A stretch of 60,244 nucleotides of DNA, from assembly GCA_023382265.1 (NCBI GenBank), contig JAMCPX010000011.1:1-60244 (forward strand), given 5' to 3'. The translations under genes and the position numbers were made by a program. Each line of letters opens with the position of its first letter. The first letter of the stretch is position 1. Below are positions 45,940 to 53,238 of this stretch, piece by piece. Source of the DNA: Deltaproteobacteria bacterium. Lineage in GTDB: Bacteria; JAMCPX01. A model generated the notes under the pieces. The model did no database searches and had not been told where the DNA came from. It worked only from the letters and a program-made list of their open reading frames with translations.

Positions 45940-47523
45940 TTATTTAAACAGCTTTTTCAGAATAAAAGAAAAAAGAGCTCCAACGTAACTCATAAAAAAG
46001 TTACGTTTGGGTTTGGTGATGATGTGGGATGCATAACAAACATATTTTCCAAAAACTGGATTTAAAAAACAATAGTTTTTACATTGTATCTTCATCATTT
46101 TTTTCTCCGATGAACCGTCTATATAATATCCTCTGCTGAACAATAGCTTTGAATGATCCATATAATAATCAATGAAAGTCTTTCTTGTTAAAATTATATT
46201 GAATTTTTCAGGATTCAAAAACATTGGTGACGCTGGATCCAACTCTATCGGATAGGTAATAAGCTGTTTAATATTTTTATACTTTGTTAAATACCTCTGT
46301 AATGCTATTGTCTCTCCAAGGTCTTTCTCTGTTTCCAGCGGCAATCCACCGGAAAAATAAATGCCCGCATTTACTCCTTTTCTCTCCATATATTTTAAGG
46401 TTTGTATAAGTTCATTGTTGGTATAGAAGTAGCCTTTGTGTATCTTTCTGAGTTGCTCAGAACCGCTCTCCGGTGAGATTATTATTTGAGAGTCTTTAGA
46501 AAAGGTAGTACTAAATGCGTCTATGAAATCAATGGATGGCAGTGCGTATGAGTTGAAGTTATATACTATCTTTAGCCTATTATCTCTAATAGCTTTAAAA
46601 AGATCTAAAAAATATGAATTTGAATTTTGGTCCGGCAGATCAAAATCGGTATTGAAATTTTTAAAACCCCATTGTATCCCGTCCATGATGTTTTCTATTA
46701 TTTTATCCGGCGATCTTAATGTAATACGAGCTTTACCGTTTAAAAGTTCATTTGCATTATACCCTCCTCCACAGAAGCTGCAATTGGCTGCGCATCCTTT
46801 ACCGATTGGAAGATACATGGATGCTACTAAAGAACTTTTATAAATGATATTGTTAAGCGCCGGATTGGTGTTGAAATTAAAAAAAAATAACCGCGGATAG
46901 AAATTATAGTTGTTCAGTAATGCATAGTTGCTAAAAGAAGTCCCGTCCAATATCTCTTTTGTTGTTACATAATTGTATTTATTCTGTGCGATGCTGTCCC
47001 CGTTCCGCCATACAAGGTTGGGAATGGAGGATATATCAGCTTCTCTTCTAACAATGTACTTCATAATCTTAAGAAGAGGTATCTCACCATCCCCTGATAT
47101 GATTCCATCAATGAATTTGAAGTTTTCCAGTATCTCATTTTTAAAAAAACTTGCAGTCAAGCCGCCGACAACTATAAATGTGTCCGGTAAAACCTCTTTT
47201 ATCTCTCTTGCAACTTCTATAGCGTCAAAAGATTGATGATGCCAATGAAGCGTAATGCCGACCACTTTCGGTTTTGTAAAAAGGAGATATTCTCTTAAAG
47301 AGAAATTTTGAGTAAATAACTTTTCAATACCAAGGTGCAGGACTTTAACATTAAATCCATGACTATCCAAAAAATCCGCCATGAATAAAAGACCCATAGG
47401 CATGAGATTGACGAATTGCACCTTATTAAACGGGTGCATATAATGATTAAACTTCGGGGTATGTATCAGAAGACAATCAATGTCCTCGTTATCCTTATCC
47501 GGTAATACGTTATTTATATTCAT
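45940..47523 (-). CDS. Cobalamin-binding-type radical SAM protein
   Basis: 527 residues. The N-terminal part (about 15-165) is a B12-binding-like fold (PMGLLFMADFLDSHGFNVKVLHLG, VVGITLHW, FIVVGGLTASFF) without the DxHxxG motif, so the cobalamin may bind base-off or not at all. The radical SAM cluster motif is GKGCAANCSFCGGG (CxxxCxxC near 255), followed by a TIM-barrel with SPESGSEQLRKIHKGY and a C-terminal extension. Members modify many substrates. No good SD is seen. It lies at the edge of the polysaccharide region; the remnant and leader copy C lie just upstream. Confidence 0.85.
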   Translation of the reverse strand: MNINNVLPDKDNEDIDCLLIHTPKFNHYMHPFNKVQFVNLMPMGLLFMADFLDSHGFNVKVLHLGIEKLFTQNFSLREYLLFTKPKVVGITLHWHHQSFDAIEVAREIKEVLPDTFIVVGGLTASFFKNEILENFKFIDGIISGDGEIPLLKIMKYIVRREADISSIPNLVWRNGDSIAQNKYNYVTTKEILDGTSFSNYALLNNYNFYPRLFFFNFNTNPALNNIIYKSSLVASMYLPIGKGCAANCSFCGGGYNANELLNGKARITLRSPDKIIENIMDGIQWGFKNFNTDFDLPDQNSNSYFLDLFKAIRDNRLKIVYNFNSYALPSIDFIDAFSTTFSKDSQIIISPESGSEQLRKIHKGYFYTNNELIQTLKYMERKGVNAGIYFSGGLPLETEKDLGETIALQRYLTKYKNIKQLITYPIELDPASPMFLNPEKFNIILTRKTFIDYYMDHSKLLFSRGYYIDGSSEKKMMKIQCKNYCFLNPVFGKYVCYASHIITKPKRNFFMSYVGALFSFILKKLFK

Positions 47524-47611
47524 TTTTTTTAAATATTTTAAATTTATTTTCTATTCTAATTTCGTTTATGGTAAAATTGACAGTAGTTCAAGAAAAATTC
47601 TATCTTATAAT

Positions 47612-47719
47612 TTATTTGTGGTAGTAATAAGAGATTTTTATTCTCAAATTCACAATTTTAAACATATCTGTAAAATTTTCCGTCTTGGTATAAAATCTTC
47701 CGTATGGTTTTCTCTGAAG
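47612..47719 (-). pseudogene. C-terminal remnant of a radical SAM paralogue
   Basis: On the minus strand 35 codons plus TAA encode a peptide that aligns without gaps to the last 36 residues of the radical SAM protein at 57868-59262: shared LQRK, FY and MFKIV blocks, then ISY and a His near the end. An in-frame TGA lies directly upstream and no start or cluster motif remains. It is read from the same direction as leader copy C, 175 bases upstream. It is a decayed duplicate of that gene. Confidence 0.7.
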
Positions 47720-47893
47720 TCACTCAAAATTCTTACTGTAAACCTTATTCACTATCAGAAGGGTAGATAATAATGCATATAATTCAATACCTAATCCGGA
47801 AAAGGAAGTTTGTTTACGTCAGCAAATATAATACCACTTTCCTAAAGATGCAGTTAAGGTTTTCTGTACATCATAGGAGAATAGTAATAAAAA

Positions 47894-47977
47894 GATTATA
47901 TATTCATTCTTGGAGCCGGACGCCACATATCTGTCCTCCTTCTGATTTTAATATACAAGTTTTACAGTAGATGTCAA
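47894..47977 (-). promoter_or_regulatory. Conserved promoter-leader element, copy C
   Basis: Minus strand: TTGACA (47972-47977), 16 bases, TATATT, then a leader with TATGTGG, CCGGCTCCAAGAAT and a final ATATAAT. It matches copy B (57655) best, including an exact 14-base block. It faces away from copy A with 67 bases between the -35 boxes. It heads the radical SAM remnant and then the radical SAM gene at 47523. Confidence 0.7.
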
Positions 47978-48044
47978 TAGGGCGTATTTTCTTTATATAG
48001 AGTCTGCTTCGAGCACACCCTTTTTTTTTAGATGTATTCCGTGG

Positions 48045-48130
48045 TTGACATTATACATAGTTTTATATATCCTATAAAAGGCGACAATCGTTATATGAAT
48101 ACCATCCCCATGGATAAATTAAATATAATC
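48045..48130 (+). promoter_or_regulatory. Conserved promoter-leader element, copy A
   Basis: TTGACA (48045-48050), 17 bases, TATCCT (48068-48073), then 57 bases ending ATAAATTAAATATAATC. It aligns without gaps to copy B over 86 bases at about 66 identical positions by hand count. It precedes the GT-C/SLBB gene, whose ATG is at 48184. Confidence 0.75.
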
Positions 48131-48142
48131 TTATCTTATCAT

Positions 48143-48161
48143 ATCCTCTGCTCCAGAGGAT
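48143..48161 (+). other. Leader stem-loop after copy A
   Basis: ATCCTCTG-CTC-CAGAGGAT, a perfect 8-base stem, in the 5' leader 12 bases after the conserved element and 22 bases before the ATG at 48184. No T-run follows, so it is not a plain terminator. Confidence 0.5.
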
Positions 48162-48183
48162 TCACTTTAAAAAAGGCTTTAGT

Positions 48184-50598
48184 ATGAATAATAAAATAGT
48201 TAATGTTTTTAAATCCAAAGAACTAAAACTGATTAAAACTTTATCTTTATATTTTATAGTCTCTATCGTTTCCATTCTATATCTATCTCATTTCACCCAT
48301 TTTCTTTTTGCTACCGATGTAGCAAACGATGAAGGAGTAATGTCGGGAGCATGGCGTATTGTGCAGGGGCAGGTGATCTACAGAGACTTTTTTGAATTTT
48401 TTGCGCCCGGGAATTTTTTCTTACTCGCACTTATATATAAATTGTTCGGCTATAGTCTTATTGTTACAAATAAAGCCGTAATTGTTCTTGATGTTATTTG
48501 TAATATCCTGCTCTTTCAAATCTCATACATGATGTTAAAACGCTGGTACGCTATTATACCTCCGTTACTATTTCTTATTATAGGCTTCCCAAGTTGGTTT
48601 ATCTTCAGTCATTATTGGACAACATCGGTCACGTTTCTAACAGCTCTTATATTACTTACAGTTTATATGGAAAGACTGACTGCATCGGATAAATCAACTA
48701 TTACATACCTTTTTTTATCTGGTTTTTTTGTTGGACTAACCGGCATCTTTTTGCAATCAGCGGGCATATATACGACGGTTGTACTACTGATTGTCCTTTA
48801 TCTCAGGACGAGAAGGCATGAAGGTATCGTTAAACGAATCGCTGTGTTCGGTATCGGCATTGCTATACCAGTTTTGGCTTTTGTATTATATCTTTTGTTG
48901 AATAATGCCTTCATGCCGTTCATACATAGCCAGATTATTCTCTTGAAGCTCTATCCCCCCAATACCTTATTTTACTCAAAACCGTTAATATCTTTCTATA
49001 ACGTAATAACACCTGTAAAGTTAATGATTGTTGTTTCTTTTATTGGGAGTATTGGTTTCCTGATCTTAAAAAAAAATGCGTCAAATAAAGAGGTTGTTTT
49101 ATTTGCAGGCAATATAATATTTTTTCTTTATACGTGGCACTGGTTAACTATAAGCAATAGTGTAATAGACCCGGGCCGTGCGACATCGGGCTTGAGTTTT
49201 ACGTTCATTATTTACTGTGTGTTTTTATTTACCGGATATATAAAGAATCATTATTCCATGTCGGTGTATAAACTTGCAGATTTGTTTATACATGGTGCAT
49301 TTATGCTTATTGCTGCAATAAGCATTATGATTATCTACAAAGACATATCAAACATAAGAACAAGGGTGTTTCATTTTACTCTTAACAATACTTCTTACTG
49401 GACATACGATGAAGATGGTGCAAAAGACCTTATCAAATTTAATAATGAGTCGGAGAGAATATTGGGTAACGATAGAGAGGTGTTTGCTTATCCTCTTGCA
49501 TCCACATTGTATACGCTGCTAAACTTAAGAAATACAACGAAGTATGATATAATAGTAAGTTTTGGACAAATCGCGAGTGGCTTGTCAGGCCTTTTTAAAG
49601 ATGTCGTTGATCAATTAGAACGTTTAAAAATAAAATACATTATTACTTATCAATGGTCTTACAGATTCATAATCATCTGGGCGCAAAGGAACGGAGTGGG
49701 GTATAAGCCTAATATGATCGAGAAGTTTATATGGGATAACTATGAGCCGGTGGTCCATGTGGGTCTTTTTGATCTATGGAAACTAAAGCTTTTAAAAGCC
49801 GGCGATGTGCTTACCGTGACTGCCGCTAACGGTGTGAGCAAAAAACATGCTTCGTACAGGCAATTTACTGTAGGCATGCATGGAAATATCACATCGCCGC
49901 ATAATAAAAGGATAAACGTATCTGGTATGCCCTTGTATGATCTTAAGGATATACTTGCCCGCGAGTACGGGATACCATCAGATGAGATCAGTATAACAAC
50001 CAATGGCATTACATCGATTTCATCAGAGGTCTTCTCAGTATCCATTACCGGTGCCGTTTACAAGCCGGGGCGGTATTTCCTCAACCAAGGGGGCAGGTTG
50101 ACCGATGTGATGATGCTTGCAGGTGGTCCATTAACTACATCCGATCTGGGTGATGTCATTATAAAAAGAGGAGGGGAGAACATTGATATAAATTTCCTTA
50201 ATTATTTTCAAACTCATAACAACGAATATAATCCTGTGATAGAAAAAGGTGATAAGATTTACATTCCTCAGAGTATACGGCAGGAGAAGGTATTCCCGGG
50301 GGCACTGAACATAACACTTCTCGGGACCATACAAAAACCCGGACGCATTTTTTTTAATAAGGGTGCAAGACTTATGGATGCGATCGGCAGGGAGCTTTCC
50401 CCAACTGCTGATCTGAAAAATGTGATCATGATACGGGGTAATCAAATAATGAGGATAGATTTTTTAAGATATATACAGACGCATAATAATGGTGATAATC
50501 CATTGTTAGAAAACGGTGATATTATATACCTGCCGGAGACAGGTGAAGTTATTGATAAGGCACAAATTATCAAAAAATCACGGGATTTATCTAAATAA
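48184..50598 (+). CDS. GT-C-like membrane glycosyltransferase fused to SLBB domains
   Basis: 804 residues. Residues 1 to about 400 have ten or more membrane helices with the same acidic first-loop (DVANDEGVMSGAWR...YRDFFEFFAPGNFFLLALIYKLFGYS) as 17573 and 59440. A soluble domain (about 405-530) matches that of 17573. Then come a linker and two SLBB beta-grasp domains (about 615-690 and 706-795), each of the form 'G.V.KPGR..LN.G.RL.D.M' ending 'NP..E.GD.IY.P'. SLBB domains are typical of Wza/polysaccharide export proteins. The fusion suggests a periplasmic link between sugar transfer and export. I know no characterised example. Confidence 0.75.
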   Translation: MNNKIVNVFKSKELKLIKTLSLYFIVSIVSILYLSHFTHFLFATDVANDEGVMSGAWRIVQGQVIYRDFFEFFAPGNFFLLALIYKLFGYSLIVTNKAVIVLDVICNILLFQISYMMLKRWYAIIPPLLFLIIGFPSWFIFSHYWTTSVTFLTALILLTVYMERLTASDKSTITYLFLSGFFVGLTGIFLQSAGIYTTVVLLIVLYLRTRRHEGIVKRIAVFGIGIAIPVLAFVLYLLLNNAFMPFIHSQIILLKLYPPNTLFYSKPLISFYNVITPVKLMIVVSFIGSIGFLILKKNASNKEVVLFAGNIIFFLYTWHWLTISNSVIDPGRATSGLSFTFIIYCVFLFTGYIKNHYSMSVYKLADLFIHGAFMLIAAISIMIIYKDISNIRTRVFHFTLNNTSYWTYDEDGAKDLIKFNNESERILGNDREVFAYPLASTLYTLLNLRNTTKYDIIVSFGQIASGLSGLFKDVVDQLERLKIKYIITYQWSYRFIIIWAQRNGVGYKPNMIEKFIWDNYEPVVHVGLFDLWKLKLLKAGDVLTVTAANGVSKKHASYRQFTVGMHGNITSPHNKRINVSGMPLYDLKDILAREYGIPSDEISITTNGITSISSEVFSVSITGAVYKPGRYFLNQGGRLTDVMMLAGGPLTTSDLGDVIIKRGGENIDINFLNYFQTHNNEYNPVIEKGDKIYIPQSIRQEKVFPGALNITLLGTIQKPGRIFFNKGARLMDAIGRELSPTADLKNVIMIRGNQIMRIDFLRYIQTHNNGDNPLLENGDIIYLPETGEVIDKAQIIKKSRDLSK

Positions 50599-50821
50599 CA
50601 TCGTGTGAGCGTGCCTCAGAATCCACGGCCTTTTGCGGTGGTAGTCCACAAAACATATAATATCCTATTCTGTCATTTATAAAGTCCTTCATGTCCGCTT
50701 ATTTTTGAATGCATTTTAGGGATTAAGTAAGTATTTTACCATCCCTATGCCTTCTCCTGTAATAGCAATGTTCATTCAAAATATTGCTTTTATCAAAAGT
50801 ATATTATAAATTTATCATTAG

Positions 50822-50853
50822 AAGGACACTCTACCGAAAATTATTCTGTCCTT
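50822..50853 (+). terminator. Possible terminator after the GT-C/SLBB gene
   Basis: AAGGACA and TGTCCTT pair over 7 bases with an 18-base loop, followed by TTAA. Weak. The surrounding gap 50599-51070 otherwise holds the short broken frame described next and nothing else recognised. Confidence 0.3.
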
Positions 50854-50871
50854 TTAACGAGGGTATATAGC

Positions 50872-51001
50872 GTGAAAAGGATTTGGTTTCATAAAGCAAA
50901 TTCACTTCAACCCGCTGAGAAGTTTGAGGGGATTAATGTCTATGCATGAGCAGTTCCGAAAGGATAGGGACGATACAATTTTTAAGGAAGCAATATTTTA
51001 A
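50872..51001 (+). pseudogene. Short broken ORF, possibly a decayed antitoxin-like gene
   Basis: GTG at 50872 follows GAGGG at SD spacing and encodes MKRIWFHKANSLQPAEKFEG..., stopping at TGA after 25 codons. A shift of one frame continues from ATG 50942 to TAA 51001 (HEQFRKDRDDTIFKEAIF). The start resembles small 'KxxxFHKAxSFxEAExF' proteins that often pair with nucleotidyltransferases. The match is short and the identity is a guess. Confidence 0.25.
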
Positions 51002-51070
51002 TCTCAAGAAGGCGAAGAAAAATACGAGAGGGAAATAGGTTTTGCTAAAAGCAAAATATGAACGGTAAAA

Positions 51071-51892
51071 ATGAATAAATTGCAGAAGCTGGTTATTGCC
51101 ATTTTATTTGTATCCTCCCTGATATATGTTTTTTTTGATATAAACGATATCGATGTCAATAAAAAATCAAGACCGGATTTAGCAGTATCAAGTGCAATGG
51201 GCGGGGCTATAAAATATGCTGATGATGCAGCCTCCATTATCAAAAATGCGGATATAGAACGTGCAAGCGTATTGGTACTTTATAAATCGACTTCCCCTTT
51301 ACAGACCAATTCGAGCATGGAAACCGGCATATCTTATATTTCTTTTTTTACATTTAATGCGGAAATGCAGTATAAACTTATGCCTTTACCTGTTGATGTA
51401 TTTACAAGAATGCCGGATATAAAATTCGTACAGCAATTCGATTATGTTTTGCTGCCATATGACATGACATTAAAAAATGTATGCAAATTGATAAAACAAG
51501 CCTCAGATAAATGGCTACTTTATAAGTGCGAAAAACGCTCTATAGGCAAGAGCCCTGAATTAACCACCGTAATGCAGGTTGTTAAGATATATTTGCTTGT
51601 TGCTATGAAGCATACCGGAAGTTTTACCCTGAATAAAGGGGCACGATTAATAGATGTCTTTAGTAAAATTAAATTCCGATTGACTAACTCGGATTTAAGC
51701 AGGGTTCTTATACTAAGGCATAACAAGATAATCCATGTAAACCTTATAAGATATATACAGACTAAGGACATCGTTTATAATCCATTATTACGCGATAAGG
51801 ACACTGTTTATATACCTCAGGCCGGTGAACATTTTGACATTAACAAAATAAAAAAAACTATGAAGTCACTTATTATTAAGGAAAACGAATGA
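51071..51892 (+). CDS. Membrane-anchored SLBB-domain protein
   Basis: 273 residues. One N-terminal transmembrane helix (about 5-24), a middle soluble domain (about 50-165) I do not recognise, and a C-terminal SLBB domain (about 178-255) with GSFTLNKGARLIDVF and LIRYIQTKDIVYNPLLRDKD ending VYIPQAGEH, clearly related to the domains at the end of the GT-C/SLBB protein. The SLBB part is therefore periplasmic. It is coupled to the next gene by a 4-base overlap. Possibly an accessory to polysaccharide export. Confidence 0.7.
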   Translation: MNKLQKLVIAILFVSSLIYVFFDINDIDVNKKSRPDLAVSSAMGGAIKYADDAASIIKNADIERASVLVLYKSTSPLQTNSSMETGISYISFFTFNAEMQYKLMPLPVDVFTRMPDIKFVQQFDYVLLPYDMTLKNVCKLIKQASDKWLLYKCEKRSIGKSPELTTVMQVVKIYLLVAMKHTGSFTLNKGARLIDVFSKIKFRLTNSDLSRVLILRHNKIIHVNLIRYIQTKDIVYNPLLRDKDTVYIPQAGEHFDINKIKKTMKSLIIKENE

Positions 51893-53238
51893 AAGCTGCG
51901 ATGATTCCATGCGTTACCCTCTTGTTTGATATCTTTATAAGCTGGCTTATAGGGTTTCTCGTGCTTTCAATCATAGATTTAAGAAAATATTCAAAAGGCA
52001 AAATGATACGATTGTTGATTGATTATGCAATGGGAAGCGGCATATTAACACTGCTCATGTTTATATCGGGGATAACAGCGGGGAATTTCGATGGCTTGAT
52101 TATTTTTATTCTTGGTATAGCCATTGTATACTTAATCAGGAGAAAAACAGACCCGAAACCGGAAAAATCCGCCAAAAATATAACCGGCTATATTTATATC
52201 ATCCCCGTATTTGTATTGATTATTGTGATGCTTATTATTTCCTATAAGGTAATGCCGCTCGGCTGGGACCCAAGATTTATTTACCTTTTCAAGGCAAAGA
52301 TGTTCTTTCTTGAAAATAGAGTAAGTTCAATTTCTCTAACCGTGCCGCAATATTTATTTTCTCATCCGGATTACCCATTGCACATACCGCTTCAGATCGC
52401 TTATCTATATAAATTACTCGGCCATGTTGATCCCGATACGGCGAAGATTGTTCTCTTGATGTATCCTCTTTTTATATGTATATTTATGTACGGTTATTTA
52501 AAATCAATAATGCCGGAATATGCCGCGTTATTATCAGCCCTTGCAATTTTTACACTCCGGAGACTCCTCGGTTTGACTTATTCGGGCGTTGACGTTCCGC
52601 TTGCACTGTACCTGCTTATCGGTACCTCATTTTACTATCTTTTTATAAAAAAAGGAGATGTACACTATCTAATATTGGCCGGATTATCCATTGGTATCGG
52701 TGCATGGATAAAGTATGAAGGGATTGCATATCTTGCAAGTATGGCGATATGCATATTTGTAGTTACGAAGTATTATCTCAGGCAAACTGTCTTTACATCA
52801 TTAAAACGGACAATATGTTTTTTAGTCCCTGGCATGGTCTTCATATTACCGTGGCGTGTATTTATTCATATATACCATTTTCCTGTAGATTGGATCAGGT
52901 ATGGCCTTAATAATAATTTGACTGTCAATTCCTTCAGGTTATACAAGATTACAGAGTCATTTGGGAAAGAAATGATACTGAACGAGCCGTTCCTGATTAT
53001 TGTTATAATCTCATTAATCTACACGATCTACAGAAAACGAATCGGGCTTATTTTATCCGTATACACTGTATTCTTTCTTCAGTTCGCTGCGTACATAATT
53101 GCACTTTATCTACAGCCGAATCCATTATCCTCGGAGCTTGGTTTTACTGTGCAAAGGTTGATGATACAGATCACGCCTTCTATGCTATTGGTAAGCCTTG
53201 CATTTCTATTCGATAAGGACATCATGGATGAAAGATAA
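51889..53238 (+). CDS. GT-C-like polytopic membrane protein
   Basis: 449 residues with about ten to eleven membrane helices. The loop PLGWDPRFIYLFKAKMFFLEN followed by FSHPDYPLHIPLQIAYLYKLLG is the acidic loop pattern of lipid-linked sugar transferases (GT39/PMT-like), and YSGVDVPLALYLLIG, GLSIGIGAWIKYEG follow. It lacks the soluble C-terminal domain of 17573 and 48184. It overlaps the next start by 11 bases. Donor and acceptor unknown. Confidence 0.7.
   Translation: MKAAMIPCVTLLFDIFISWLIGFLVLSIIDLRKYSKGKMIRLLIDYAMGSGILTLLMFISGITAGNFDGLIIFILGIAIVYLIRRKTDPKPEKSAKNITGYIYIIPVFVLIIVMLIISYKVMPLGWDPRFIYLFKAKMFFLENRVSSISLTVPQYLFSHPDYPLHIPLQIAYLYKLLGHVDPDTAKIVLLMYPLFICIFMYGYLKSIMPEYAALLSALAIFTLRRLLGLTYSGVDVPLALYLLIGTSFYYLFIKKGDVHYLILAGLSIGIGAWIKYEGIAYLASMAICIFVVTKYYLRQTVFTSLKRTICFLVPGMVFILPWRVFIHIYHFPVDWIRYGLNNNLTVNSFRLYKITESFGKEMILNEPFLIIVIISLIYTIYRKRIGLILSVYTVFFLQFAAYIIALYLQPNPLSSELGFTVQRLMIQITPSMLLVSLAFLFDKDIMDER

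Noticed and set aside
47773-47970. 65-codon plus-strand frame in the large gap
   Set aside because: No ribosome site or family pattern, and it covers leader copy C and decayed sequence on the other strand.
50626-50660. Hairpin CCACGGC/GCGGTGG after the GT-C/SLBB gene as a terminator
   Set aside because: One mismatch in the stem and no T-run follows.
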